From Microlunatus flavus (GTDB lineage: Bacteria; Actinomycetota; Actinomycetes; Propionibacteriales; Propionibacteriaceae), in contig NZ_FOFA01000008.1 in the NCBI RefSeq assembly GCF_900110855.1, positions 130,521 to 194,520 on the forward strand: a stretch of DNA of 64,000 nt, given 5' to 3'. The number at the start of each line of letters is the position of its first letter. Positions within the stretch are counted from its first letter, which is position 1. The translations under genes were made by a program, and so were the position numbers. Under the pieces are notes generated by a model. It had not been told where the DNA came from, did not search any database, and saw only the letters and a list, made by a program, of their open reading frames with translations. This document shows, piece after piece, positions 1 through 8,486 of the stretch.

Positions 1-806
1 TTGACCTGCGGGTTGTCGGCGACGTCGCCGCGCATGAGGGGCACGACGTTCTGCGGCAGGATCATCGACTGCGGGTCGGCCAGCGGGACGAAGCCGTTGT
101 CGGCGATGGCGCTGTCGGTGGTGAAGTACTCGCCGAGCTGGATCTTGCCGTCGAGCATGTCCTTGGTCTTGACCGCGGGCGAGTCGTACGGCTTGAACTG
201 CTTGAGCGTCGCGCCGTAGACGCCCTTGAGACCCTCGGGGCCGTACGGGCGCTGGGCCAGCTCGGACGGGCCGCCGAGCACCATGTTCGCCGAGACGTTC
301 TTGAGGTCGGCCAGCGAGGTGAGGTTGTTCTTGGCCGAGAAGTCCTTGGTCACCACGTAGACGTCCTGGTCGGCGGCCTTGGAGATCTCGCCGATCTTGA
401 GGTTGTTCGCCTGCAGCGCCTTCGGCAGGGCCGACGCGAGCTCGTCCTGCGTGGTGGCGGTCGAGCTCTTGTCGATGTAGAGCAGCAGGTTGCCGGTGTA
501 CTCGGGCACGACCTGGATCGAGTTGTCCTCGAGGGCCTTGATGTAGACCTCGCGGGAGCCGATGTTCGGCTTCGTCGACGCGTCCAGGCCCTTGGCCTTG
601 AGCGCCTGGGCGTAGACCTCGCCGAGGACCTGGGACTCGGTGAAGTTCGCCGAGCCGACGACGATGGGGGCACCGCCGCCGCTGCTCGCACCGCCCGAGG
701 GAGGTGCTGAGCTGCCGAGGGGGTTGGCGCTGCCGCCGCCGCACGCGGCGAGGACGAGCGTCGTGATGGTCAGGCCGAGGGCGGCCAACGATCGCTTGAC
801 GGTCAT
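1..806 (-). CDS. Osmoprotectant ABC transporter substrate-binding lipoprotein (OpuCC/ProX type), 3' end outside window
   Basis: Extracytoplasmic binding protein for a quaternary-amine compatible solute (glycine betaine, choline or carnitine). The N-terminus is a lipoprotein signal with a lipobox ending LAAC (Cys22), then a Gly/Ser-rich spacer. The mature part begins IVVGSANFTESQVLGEVYAQ, which is typical of the OpuAC/ProX family, and continues with REVYIKALEDNSIQVVPEYTGN, split by family-typical residues. It is the last gene of a four-gene operon, 52 bp after the second permease. About 268 residues are visible; the C-terminus lies before base 1. The substrate cannot be decided from sequence alone. 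Confidence 0.93.
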   Translation of the reverse strand, partial: MTVKRSLAALGLTITTLVLAACGGGSANPLGSSAPPSGGASSGGGAPIVVGSANFTESQVLGEVYAQALKAKGLDASTKPNIGSREVYIKALEDNSIQVVPEYTGNLLLYIDKSSTATTQDELASALPKALQANNLKIGEISKAADQDVYVVTKDFSAKNNLTSLADLKNVSANMVLGGPSELAQRPYGPEGLKGVYGATLKQFKPYDSPAVKTKDMLDGKIQLGEYFTTDSAIADNGFVPLADPQSMILPQNVVPLMRGDVADNPQV

Positions 807-858
807 GGACTGGTCTCCGTGTCTCGGGGCAGGGTGAGTTCCCCACCGACGGGCTGGG

Positions 859-1557
859 TCACGCACGCGCGGCAACCGCGGACGCCGCGGTCTTGTTCCG
901 GGGTGAGCGGCGGGGCCGGGCCCGCCGGGCGGCCACGAGCCCGATCCCGCCGATGAGCAGGTCGAGCAGGATCGCGAGGGCGGCGACGAGCACCGCCCCG
1001 GCGAACATCTGCGGGTAGTCGCGGCTGCGCTGCCCGCTGATCAGCAGCTGACCGAGGCCTCCCCCGGCGGCGAAGGCGGCGACGGTCGCGGTCGCGACCA
1101 CCTGCAGCGTCGCGCTGCGGATGCCCGAGATGACCAGCGGCACGGCGAGCGGCCACTCCACGCGGCCCACGATCTGCCCGCCCGTCATGCCGAGCGCGCG
1201 GGCCGCGTACACGGCGTCGGGGTCGGCCCCCGCCACCCCGGCGGCGGTGGCCGTCAGGATGGCCGGCAGGGCGAGGACGGCGAGCACCAGGACCGTCGGT
1301 CCGAAGCCGGTGCTGGTCAGGAGCACGACGAGCACGAGGAGGCCGATCGACGGGATCGCCCGCGCCGCGTTGCTGATGCCGATGACGAGGAAGCCCCCGC
1401 GACCGGTGTGGCCGATGAGGATGCCGAGCGGGATGGCGATCACGGCACCGATGACGACCGCGGCCGCGGTGTAGGCCAGGTGCTGCAGGAGCAGCGTGCC
1501 CGTGCCGCCGTCGCCGCTCCACTTGCTGGCGTCGAGGAGGTAGGAGAAGTAGTTCAT
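859..1557 (-). CDS. Osmoprotectant ABC transporter permease (second permease)
   Basis: Inner-membrane permease of the osmoprotectant importer, 232 aa, beginning MNYFSYLLDASKW. It has about five or six hydrophobic segments and the BPD_transp_1 fold; the EAA-like loop falls around AARALGMTGGQIVGRVEWPLA, where it meets the ATPase. The chosen start overlaps the stop of the upstream permease by 4 bases (ATGA), as expected for translational coupling; a longer reading of the same frame would run deep into the neighbouring permease gene. The protein has a basic C-terminal tail. It would pair with the other permease as a heterodimer. Confidence 0.92.
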   Translation of the reverse strand: MNYFSYLLDASKWSGDGGTGTLLLQHLAYTAAAVVIGAVIAIPLGILIGHTGRGGFLVIGISNAARAIPSIGLLVLVVLLTSTGFGPTVLVLAVLALPAILTATAAGVAGADPDAVYAARALGMTGGQIVGRVEWPLAVPLVISGIRSATLQVVATATVAAFAAGGGLGQLLISGQRSRDYPQMFAGAVLVAALAILLDLLIGGIGLVAARRARPRRSPRNKTAASAVAARA

Positions 1558-2210
1558 GCGGTGCGCCGCCTCCGGGCCCAGGGCAGCGTGCCCCGTTGGA
1601 CGAGCAGGATGATCGCGTCGGCGATGAGCGCCAGCAGCAGCGTGAGCACGAGCGCCACGATGATCGGCGTGAAGAAGTTCCGGTTGAAGCCGGTGTCGAA
1701 GAGCTGGCCGAGCGCCCCGCCGCCGACGACGACGGCCACGCTGACCAGGGCGATGTTGGAGACGGTGACGACCCGCAGGCCCGCGAACACCACGGGCATG
1801 GCGAGCGGCAGTTCCACCTTCACCAGGCGCGCGAACCACCCGAAGCCGACCGCCGACGCCGACTGCTTGACCGCCGACGGCACCGAGCGCAACCCGTCGA
1901 CCACGCTGCGCACCAGCAGGGCGACGGAGTAGATGGTCAGGGCGACGGCGATGTTCACCGGGCTGAGGATCGAGGTGCCGAGCACGACCGGCAGCGCGAC
2001 GAACAGCGCCAGCGAGGGGATGGAGTAGACGATCCCGAGCACGGCGAGAATCGCGTTCGCGGCCCGGCCGGTCCGGTAGACGAGGAAGCCGAGCGGGATC
2101 GACAGAACGAGCGCGGCGACGACGGGCAGCACCGCGAGGACTGCGTGCTGCGCCGTGAGGTTGCCGATCATCCCGGCGTTGCGGGTGATCCAGGCCCAGT
2201 CGAGGTTCAT
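1554..2210 (-). CDS. Osmoprotectant ABC transporter permease (first permease)
   Basis: Membrane permease of 218 aa, starting MNLDWAWITRNAGMIGNLTA. Hydrophobic segments are separated by the family loop (AVGFGWFARLVKVELPLAMP region) that contacts the ATPase. The size and the N-terminal WIxRN...LTxQH pattern match OpuCB/YehW-type permeases. It overlaps the ATPase gene by 4 bases upstream and the second permease by 4 bases downstream, so all three are probably translated as a coupled unit. Confidence 0.93.
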   Translation of the reverse strand: MNLDWAWITRNAGMIGNLTAQHAVLAVLPVVAALVLSIPLGFLVYRTGRAANAILAVLGIVYSIPSLALFVALPVVLGTSILSPVNIAVALTIYSVALLVRSVVDGLRSVPSAVKQSASAVGFGWFARLVKVELPLAMPVVFAGLRVVTVSNIALVSVAVVVGGGALGQLFDTGFNRNFFTPIIVALVLTLLLALIADAIILLVQRGTLPWARRRRTA

Positions 2211-3763
2211 CCGCGCGGCTCCGGGTCGTGCGGCAGCGAGCGCGGCGTCCGGTAGAGCCCGGACCGCCGCTCCTCGGGCGCGCCCTGCTCAGCGGCCGGT
2301 CCGCGGACCGTCGTCGGCTGGTCGTCGGCCGGAGGTGCGTCGGCAGGGGGCGTCTCGTCCCGGACCGCCTCCCGGACCTGCGTGGGCTGGTCCTCCTCGC
2401 CGGCGTCGACCCGGCCGTCCCTGACGTCCGGCTCCACGACGCTCGCGCCGCCCGGCCCGAGCTCCCGCTCGACGTCCGCGTCCGCCCCGGCCGCGTCGGA
2501 CGGCTCGCCCGGCGCGTCGTCGGCCACGGCCGCCTCGTCGTCCGCGTCGCCCTCGTCGTCGCGGGTCGGCTGGTCCTGCGGGCTCCCGGAGCCGGAAGGG
2601 TCCTGGTCGTCGAGCTGGGCGTACGCGGTGGAGACCGCGGACTGCGCCTCCAGGGACTGCTCCTCGCGGGCCTCGGCGGCCTGGACCGTGATCGACTCCG
2701 GGCTCCCGCTGCGGCGGTCGCGGACCTGGTCGAGGATCTCGTCAGCGGTGACGACGCCGGCGTAGCGGCCCGTCTCCGGCTCGACGGCGACCGCGATCGC
2801 GTACGGCGAGGTGAGCGCGGAGTCGAGGGCTGCCCGCAGCGTGTCCTCCTCGCGCACGAAGGTCGCGCCGATCGGGTGCACGAGGCCGGCGCGGCTCTCG
2901 TCGACCCAGCCGACGGGACGGGCGTCGCCGTCGAGGACGAGCGTCGGCCCGTCGCCGCCGCCCGACGCCGCCTCGCGGATGACGGTGACCTCGCCGAGGT
3001 GCAGGCCGGCCGCCGGCAGGAAGGACAGGGAGCGGTAGCCGCGGTCCCGTCCGACGAACCCCTCGACGAACGCGTCGGCCGGCTCGTCGAGGAGCTGCTG
3101 CGGCGGCCCGGCCTGGGCGAGGCGACCGCCCACGCGCAGGATCGCCACCTGGTCGCCGAGCTTGATCGCCTCGTCGATGTCGTGGGTGATCAGCACGATC
3201 GTCTTGCTGATCTGGCGCTGGAGCGACAGGAAGAACTCGTGCAGGTCGGTCCGCACCACGGGGTCGACGGCCGAGAAGGGCTCGTCCATCAGCATGACCA
3301 GCGGGTCGGCGGCGAGCGCGCGGGCGACCCCGACGCGCTGCTGCTGCCCGCCCGAGAGCTGCGCGGGGAAGCGCTCGGCCATGCCGCGGTCGAGACCGAC
3401 GCTGGCGAGCAGCTCCATCGACCGCTTGCGGGTCTTGGTCTTGTCCCAGCCGAGCAGGCCCGGGACGGTGCCGATGTTCTCCACCACAGTGCGGTGCGGG
3501 AACAGCCCGCCGCTCTGGATGACGTAGCCCATCTGGCGACGCAGCGTGGTCTTGCGCTGGCTCTTGAGCGGCTTGCCGTCCCAGACGATGCGCCCGCTGG
3601 ACGGCTCGAGCATGCGGTTGATCATCCGCAGCGTCGTCGTCTTGCCGCAGCCCGAGGGACCCACGATGACCGTGATCTGGTCCGACGGGATGGTCAGGCT
3701 CAGGTCCTGGACGGCGTGCGTGCCCCCGGGGAACGTCTTGCTCACGGACTCGAACTCGATCAC
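2207..3763 (-). CDS. Osmoprotectant ABC transporter ATPase with CBS-like region and long acidic tail (OpuCA/ProV type)
   Basis: Cytoplasmic ATPase that energises betaine-type uptake. Residues 1-245 are a complete ABC domain: Walker A GPSGCGKT (35-42), signature LSGGQ (136-140), Walker B LVMLMDEP (155-162) and switch His194 in THD. About residues 275-355 resemble the CBS-type regulatory domain of the family and end in GVVTADEILDQVRDR. Residues 356-518 are an extra tail rich in Asp, Glu, Pro and Gln with no family counterpart; relatives are usually about 370-400 aa. It is the first gene of the operon, and the 4-base overlap with the permease shows the stop is real. Confidence 0.94.
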   Translation of the reverse strand: MIEFESVSKTFPGGTHAVQDLSLTIPSDQITVIVGPSGCGKTTTLRMINRMLEPSSGRIVWDGKPLKSQRKTTLRRQMGYVIQSGGLFPHRTVVENIGTVPGLLGWDKTKTRKRSMELLASVGLDRGMAERFPAQLSGGQQQRVGVARALAADPLVMLMDEPFSAVDPVVRTDLHEFFLSLQRQISKTIVLITHDIDEAIKLGDQVAILRVGGRLAQAGPPQQLLDEPADAFVEGFVGRDRGYRSLSFLPAAGLHLGEVTVIREAASGGGDGPTLVLDGDARPVGWVDESRAGLVHPIGATFVREEDTLRAALDSALTSPYAIAVAVEPETGRYAGVVTADEILDQVRDRRSGSPESITVQAAEAREEQSLEAQSAVSTAYAQLDDQDPSGSGSPQDQPTRDDEGDADDEAAVADDAPGEPSDAAGADADVERELGPGGASVVEPDVRDGRVDAGEEDQPTQVREAVRDETPPADAPPADDQPTTVRGPAAEQGAPEERRSGLYRTPRSLPHDPEPRG

Positions 3764-3979
3764 GCTGACCCCACCGAACGTCGACTCGCCCTACCCGTAC
3801 ATGTCGCCCACGACAGTAACGGGGGCCACCGACATTTCCGACTGCCTTCCTCGGCGTGGCCCCGCTCCCACGCCCCTGCTTCCCGGCGCTCGAGCGGCGG
3901 CTCCCGCGAGGGCCGCCCTCCGAAGCCGGCGGAGGAGGCTCACCCGATGGCCAGCCCCGAGGGGGGCCGGAATTCTGGT

Positions 3980-4011
3980 GATTGAGGCATCAATCCTCAG
4001 GTGATCCTCAA
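3980..4011. promoter_or_regulatory. Overlapping inverted repeats upstream of secreted-protein gene
   Basis: The 322-bp gap between the divergent osmoprotectant operon and the secreted-protein gene holds two overlapping inverted repeats. GATTGA/TCAATC lies at 3980-3985 and 3990-3995. TTGAGG-ATCA/TGAT-CCTCAA lies at 3982-4011 with one bulged C and a 9-nt spacer. The site is 75 bp before the downstream start. It could be an operator for a GntR- or TetR-like regulator, or form an RNA hairpin. No protein can be assigned to it. Confidence 0.45.
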
Positions 4012-4085
4012 GAATCAGCAGCGCAGACCCCAGGAGACGCGCAAGCGCCGGCCCAGGCCCCCGCTCGCGCCCGATGCTCGTGCCC

Positions 4086-5252
4086 ATGACCAGCCCCCGA
4101 ACCCCCCGCGTCCGCACCACCGCCCTCGCGCTCGCGGCCGGCGCCCTCGCCCTCCTGCCCACGTTCGCCGGGCTCACCGTCCCGGCCCAGGCCGCGTCGG
4201 TCGGCGACTGCCCCGTCCTGGACAGCGGCCGCGTGGTCGTGCCCGGCCACCAGGACCAGATCACCGTGACCGCACCGGCGGGCAGGACGATCGTCGGCTA
4301 CTGCCTCAAGTCGGCCGGCCTGCGCGGCACCACCGGCGCCCCGTACCAGGTCGCCCTCGACGCGCCCGTCACCAGCGTCGTGCTGAAGCACCGCGACGGC
4401 GGCAACCTCACGCACTACTCGCTCGTGTACGGCGCGGTCGCGACCCAGCCGACCACCCAGCAGCCGACCAGCCAGCCCACGCAGCAGCCGACCACGCAGC
4501 CGACCACCCCCACGACCCAGCCCACGACTCCCACGACCCCGACGACGACTCCCACGAAGACCCCGACCACCCAGCCCGAGACGCCGGACGAGCCGGAGAT
4601 CCCGAGCACGCCCGCGAACCCGCCCGTCGGCGGGCCTCGCGGCTTCGACTGGGACTGGACCTACCCGGACCCGTCGTGCTCCGGCCTAACGGTGCCCTAC
4701 CCGGGCGACATCCCCGCGGACCAGGCGAACGACGTCAACGTCCGCATCGCGACCGACGCCGGGACGCGCACCCTGAACTTCCACCGCAACGACGGCACCT
4801 GGACGGGCACCGTCGGCTTCGTCTTCGCCCAGCACCCGCAGTGGCCGGTCGACGCGCGGACCTGGACCGTCGAGTGGGTGCAGGTCGGCGGCACGAACTA
4901 CCACTGGCGCGGCGACGTCGACTGCGTCGTCGGCGACGTCGGCGCTCCCGTCGGGGTCACCAGCATCGACGGCTGGCGCACGCAGACGACCGTGCAGGTG
5001 GGCCGTTCGGCCAAGGCCGACGCGGTGACGGTCGACCAGGCCGGGGCCGACCCGGTGGTGCTGCAGAAGCGCACCGCCGCCGGTGGCTGGAGCACGGTCT
5101 CCACCGTGACCCCCGACGCGGACGGCGACGCGACCGTCCGGTTCCCCCGCGAGAAGAAGCGCGGCACCTCGGTCTACCGCCTGCGCGCGACCGGCTCGGA
5201 GTCGGCGACGGGTGCGTCCAGCGACGAGCTGCGGGTCCGCGTCACCCGCTGA
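4086..5252 (+). CDS. Secreted protein with Thr/Pro/Gln-repeat linker, function unknown
   Basis: Predicted exported protein of about 388 aa. An N-terminal signal peptide (RTPRVRTTALALAAGALALL, cleavage probably after AQA) is followed by a small globular domain with two Cys. Residues about 118-172 are a low-complexity linker of TQPT, TTPT and similar units encoded by near-identical codons. The C-terminal half has Trp/Asp-rich and beta-rich segments resembling cell-wall or adhesin domains, with Cys pairs that could form disulfides. An in-frame ATG 12 bases upstream (4074) is an alternative start; neither has a clear ribosome-binding site. I recognise no family. Confidence 0.8.
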   Translation: MTSPRTPRVRTTALALAAGALALLPTFAGLTVPAQAASVGDCPVLDSGRVVVPGHQDQITVTAPAGRTIVGYCLKSAGLRGTTGAPYQVALDAPVTSVVLKHRDGGNLTHYSLVYGAVATQPTTQQPTSQPTQQPTTQPTTPTTQPTTPTTPTTTPTKTPTTQPETPDEPEIPSTPANPPVGGPRGFDWDWTYPDPSCSGLTVPYPGDIPADQANDVNVRIATDAGTRTLNFHRNDGTWTGTVGFVFAQHPQWPVDARTWTVEWVQVGGTNYHWRGDVDCVVGDVGAPVGVTSIDGWRTQTTVQVGRSAKADAVTVDQAGADPVVLQKRTAAGGWSTVSTVTPDADGDATVRFPREKKRGTSVYRLRATGSESATGASSDELRVRVTR

Positions 5253-5272
5253 GCAGGATCGGCGGGACGCGC

Positions 5273-5686
5273 TCAGGACAGCTGGGCCCGGAGCCGGACG
5301 GCGAGCGTGCTGGCGTCGAGCGCGAGCGCGCTCGGCGCCGGCGGCCACCAGGGGACGTCGGCCGGCGTGCCGCGGGGGCGCACGTAGACGTGCTGGTGGA
5401 GGTGGTCCACACCGAGGCCGGCGACGAAGGTGTGCACCCGCTCGACGGGGAGCACGGCGGCGAGGGCGCGCGCCAGCCCGCTCGTCGTGCGCCCGAGGGC
5501 CGCGGCTTCGTCGGGGGTGAGGTCCTCGAGCCCGCCCACGTGGCGCCGCGTCTCGACGAAGGCGTACCCGGGCGGGCCGTCGGCGCGCAGCGAGGCCACC
5601 ACCAGGCGGTCCTCGTGGAGGACCGGGCCGACCAGCGGCCCGTCGCCGCGGTGCTTGGCGCAGATCGGGCAGGGCTCGGGCGTCAC
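5273..5686 (-). CDS. HIT-family nucleotide hydrolase/transferase
   Basis: Histidine-triad protein of 137 aa acting on nucleotide phosphoramidates or dinucleotides. The catalytic HxHxHxx motif is seen as HLHQHVY near residue 100, and an N-terminal CPIC...H pair is typical of zinc-containing HIT proteins. I chose the GTG start at 5686 (VTPEPCPICAK) because it places the CPIC motif at the usual distance. A longer ATG-initiated form would run through the operator and promoter of the divergent EtfD-like gene. It is convergent with the secreted-protein gene, 20 bp away. The precise substrate is unknown. Confidence 0.85.
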   Translation of the reverse strand: MTPEPCPICAKHRGDGPLVGPVLHEDRLVVASLRADGPPGYAFVETRRHVGGLEDLTPDEAAALGRTTSGLARALAAVLPVERVHTFVAGLGVDHLHQHVYVRPRGTPADVPWWPPAPSALALDASTLAVRLRAQLS

Positions 5687-5743
5687 CGGTCGATGCTCGC
5701 AGGCGACGCGACGACCGTTGCGGGCACGGAGCCCGCCCGGGAA

Positions 5744-5759
5744 GTTACTCGCGAGTAAC
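5744..5759. promoter_or_regulatory. 16-bp perfect palindrome, probable TetR-type operator for the EtfD-like gene
   Basis: GTTACTCGCGAGTAAC is a perfect 16-bp palindrome ending 8 bases before the ATG of the EtfD-like gene, with no ribosome-binding site between. The TTACTnnnnAGTAA form resembles operators of TetR-family fatty-acid regulators in actinobacteria. The downstream gene belongs to beta-oxidation electron transfer, which fits. It may also cover the promoter of the divergent HIT gene. The regulator is not encoded nearby. Confidence 0.65.
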
Positions 5760-5767
5760 ATCCCGGC

Positions 5768-8023
5768 ATGGCTGACGTGGCGGTCCAGGTGGCGCGCGTC
5801 CTCGCGCTGGCCATCTCGGTGGTCGGGGTGGCGCTCTTCGTCCGGGCGGTGCGCACGATCGTGCGGGTCGTGTCCCTCGGAGGGCCGGCGCACCGCAGCG
5901 ACTCCCCCGCCCGGCGCTGGCGCACCATGCTGGTCGAGACCCTCGGGCACACGCGGATGCTGCAGCGGCCGTGGGTCGGCGCGGCGCACTGGCTCGTCTT
6001 CGTCGCCTTCGGGGCGCTGTTCTTCACCCTCGTCACCGCGTACGGGCAGCTGTTCGACCCGCGCTTCGTGCTGCCCGTCATCGGGCACTGGAAGGCGTAC
6101 GAGTGGGCCGCCGAGCTCATCGCCTGGGCCGGACTGGCGGCGATCGCGTACCTGATCTGGGTGCGGGCCTCGCAGCGCGGCCGGGGGCGGGCGTCGCGCT
6201 TCTTCGGCTCGCACGGGGGCAAGGGCCTCTACGTCGAGCTGACCATCCTCGGGATCGTCGTCTGCGTCCTGCTGCTGCGCGCGCTCGAGGCGCAGCTGCT
6301 GGCCGGCACGACCCGCTGGGACTTCCCGCTGACCTGGTTCCTGCTGCCCGCGGGGATCGCGACGGGCACGGCCGAGAGCGCCGTCGTCCTGCTCGCCGCG
6401 CTCAAGATCGTCATCTCCATGGCCTGGTTCGTGGTGCTGGGGCTCGACACGACGATGGGCGTCGCGTGGCACCGCTTCACCGTGTGGCCGAACGTCTGGT
6501 TCAAGCGCAACGCGGACGGCGCCCCGGCCCTGGGTGCGCTGCTGCCGGTGCGCGCGGGCGGCGAGCCGGTCGACTTCGACGACCTCGACGCGCTCGACGA
6601 GGACGCGAGCCTGGGCACGGCGGCGATCGAGGACTTCACCTGGAAGGGCCTGCTCGACCTCACCTCGTGCACCGAGTGCGGCCGCTGCCAGGACGCCTGC
6701 CCGGCCTGGGCGACCGACAAGCCGCTCTCCCCCAAGCTGTTCGTGATGGGGCTGCGCGACCACGCGTACGCCAAGGCGCCCTTCCTGCTGACGCCCGAGG
6801 CCGAGCGCGACGCGCTGCCCGAGGCGCTCAAACGGGAGGCCGCGCGGCCGCTGGTCGGACCGGCCGGACCCACGGGGTACGGCGAGCCCGACCCGATCAG
6901 CGTGCAGGACGGGTCCGTCGGGCTGGCAGCCGCGGTGATCGACCCCGACGTCCTGTGGTCGTGCACCAGCTGCGGCGCCTGCGTCCAGGCCTGCCCCGTC
7001 GACATCGAGCACGTCGACCACATCGTCGACCTGCGGCGCAACCAGGTGCTCATGGAGTCGGAGTTCCCGAGCCAGCTGAACGGGATGTTCAAGGGGCTGG
7101 AGTCCAAGGGCAACCCCTGGAACGCGAGCCCACGCACGCGGATGGACTGGGCCAAGGAGCTGCCGTTCCACGTGCCGCTCGTCGGTGGCCCGCACGCCGA
7201 CGACGTCGAGGACCTGACCGGAGTCGACTACCTGTTCTGGGTGGGCTGCGCCGGGGCGTACGACGACCGCGCCAAGAAGACCACCCGGGCCGTGGCCGAG
7301 CTCCTCCAGACGGCCGGGGTCTCGTACGCGGTCCTCGGCAAGGGCGAGACCTGCACCGGCGACCCGGCCCGGCGCGCCGGCAACGAGCTGGTCTTCCAGC
7401 AGCTCGCCGCCGAGAACACCGAGACGCTGCGGGAGGCGAAGGCGACCAAGGTCGTGGCCACCTGCGCGCACTGCCTGAACTCGCTCAAGAACGAGTACCC
7501 GCAGCTCGGCCTGTCGATGGAGGTCGTGCACCACACGCAGCTGCTGAACCGGCTGGTCCGCGAGGGCCGGCTCACCCCGGTGGCGCCCGCGGAGGGCGAG
7601 AGCGAGCGGACGATCACCTACCACGACCCCTGCTACCTGGGTCGGCACAACCAAGTCTACGAGCCCCCGCGCGAGCTGCTCGGCGCGCTGCCGGGCACGA
7701 CGGTCGCGGAGATGCCGCGCAGCGGCAAGGACTCCTTCTGCTGCGGCGCCGGCGGGGCGCGGATGTGGATGGAGGAGGACCTCGGCACCCGGATCAACGC
7801 GAACCGTTCCGCGGAGGCGGTGGCGACGCTCGCCGCCGCCGGCGCGAGGGGCCCGTCAGGAGAGGCCGCCCCCGGCGCCATCGCCACGGGCTGCCCCTTC
7901 TGCCGCACGATGCTCACCGACGGGGTGGACGCGCTCGGCGGCACCGACGGCGCGGACAAGCCGGCGGTCGAGGTCCTCGACGTGGCGCAGCTCCTGCTGG
8001 AGTCGGTCCGTCGGGGACGCTGA
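5768..8023 (+). CDS. EtfD-like membrane Fe-S oxidoreductase (electron-transfer-flavoprotein:menaquinone oxidoreductase type)
   Basis: Large 751-aa membrane oxidoreductase. The N-terminal ~250 residues have about five to six hydrophobic helices like a nitrate-reductase gamma/heme-b domain. Next come two 4Fe-4S motifs, CTECGRCQDACP near residue 300 and CTSCGACVQACP near 400. The C-terminal ~300 residues carry two cysteine-rich CCG domains (CTGDPARRAGNE; DPCYLGRHN; FCCGAGGARMW). This order matches mycobacterial EtfD (Rv0338c-like), which passes electrons from acyl-CoA dehydrogenase-reduced ETF to menaquinone. It stands alone, with a palindrome at its start and a strong hairpin just after its stop. 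Confidence 0.88.
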   Translation: MADVAVQVARVLALAISVVGVALFVRAVRTIVRVVSLGGPAHRSDSPARRWRTMLVETLGHTRMLQRPWVGAAHWLVFVAFGALFFTLVTAYGQLFDPRFVLPVIGHWKAYEWAAELIAWAGLAAIAYLIWVRASQRGRGRASRFFGSHGGKGLYVELTILGIVVCVLLLRALEAQLLAGTTRWDFPLTWFLLPAGIATGTAESAVVLLAALKIVISMAWFVVLGLDTTMGVAWHRFTVWPNVWFKRNADGAPALGALLPVRAGGEPVDFDDLDALDEDASLGTAAIEDFTWKGLLDLTSCTECGRCQDACPAWATDKPLSPKLFVMGLRDHAYAKAPFLLTPEAERDALPEALKREAARPLVGPAGPTGYGEPDPISVQDGSVGLAAAVIDPDVLWSCTSCGACVQACPVDIEHVDHIVDLRRNQVLMESEFPSQLNGMFKGLESKGNPWNASPRTRMDWAKELPFHVPLVGGPHADDVEDLTGVDYLFWVGCAGAYDDRAKKTTRAVAELLQTAGVSYAVLGKGETCTGDPARRAGNELVFQQLAAENTETLREAKATKVVATCAHCLNSLKNEYPQLGLSMEVVHHTQLLNRLVREGRLTPVAPAEGESERTITYHDPCYLGRHNQVYEPPRELLGALPGTTVAEMPRSGKDSFCCGAGGARMWMEEDLGTRINANRSAEAVATLAAAGARGPSGEAAPGAIATGCPFCRTMLTDGVDALGGTDGADKPAVEVLDVAQLLLESVRRGR

Positions 8024-8041
8024 GCGCGCTCGCTGAGACGT

Positions 8042-8080
8042 CTCGCCATCTGACGACCTCAGCGGTGGTCAGATGGCGAG
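8042..8080 (+). terminator. Strong hairpin after the EtfD-like gene
   Basis: A perfect 13-bp inverted repeat (CTCGCCATCTGAC at 8042-8054 and its complement at 8068-8080) encloses a 13-nt loop that can add a short ACC/GGT stem. It starts 19 bp after the stop codon and has no U-tract, as is usual for high-GC actinobacterial terminators. Confidence 0.7.
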
Positions 8081-8202
8081 GAGTTCGCGCCGGACGCATC
8101 GCGGCAACGGGTGTCAGCGTCGCGTTGCGTCTGCGGGGACGACGCCGTCTACTGAGGAGGGTCGCCCGCCCCACGGGCGGCGAAGACCGAGCGAGGAGAA
8201 CC

Positions 8203-8373
8203 ATGAGCGAGCAGACCCAGCAGACCACCGAGCACGACCGCCACGTCGAGGAGCACACCCACGCCCACGGCGACGGCTGCGGCCACGAGACCGTGCAGCA
8301 CGACGACCACGTCGACTACGTCCACGACGGGCACCGCCACTCCGCGCACGACGACCACTACGACGAGCACTGA
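8203..8373 (+). CDS. Small His-rich metal-binding protein next to the zinc transporter
   Basis: A 56-aa cytoplasmic peptide in which roughly a quarter of residues are His and many others are Asp or Glu. It contains one Cys, in DGCGHE, and ends HDDHYDEH. An excellent ribosome-binding site (GAGGAG, 5-6 nt before ATG) shows that it is a genuine gene. Database relatives are often misannotated as zinc transporter permease, yet it has no hydrophobic segment. It lies 0.3 kb upstream of the Zur-controlled zinc uptake operon, so a role as zinc buffer or chaperone is a reasonable inference. Confidence 0.85.
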   Translation: MSEQTQQTTEHDRHVEEHTHAHGDGCGHETVQHDDHVDYVHDGHRHSAHDDHYDEH

Positions 8374-8486
8374 GCGCTCGCTCGACCGCACGCCCGCGCC
8401 GCCACGCCCTCCGGAGCGTGGCGGCGCTGCTGTTCCTGGAGCCGCGAGCCGGCCGCCGCGGGGAGACACTGACCACTCCGTGGCCC

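Noticed and set aside
4441-4610. Thr/Pro/Gln codon repeats as a CRISPR or non-coding tandem array
   Set aside because: Units are short, irregular and in frame within a secreted protein. There are no spacers of constant size.
5273-7654. A 793-residue minus-strand protein
   Set aside because: Most of it is the antisense shadow of the EtfD-like gene. Only the last 137 codons are a real HIT-family protein with its own GTG start.
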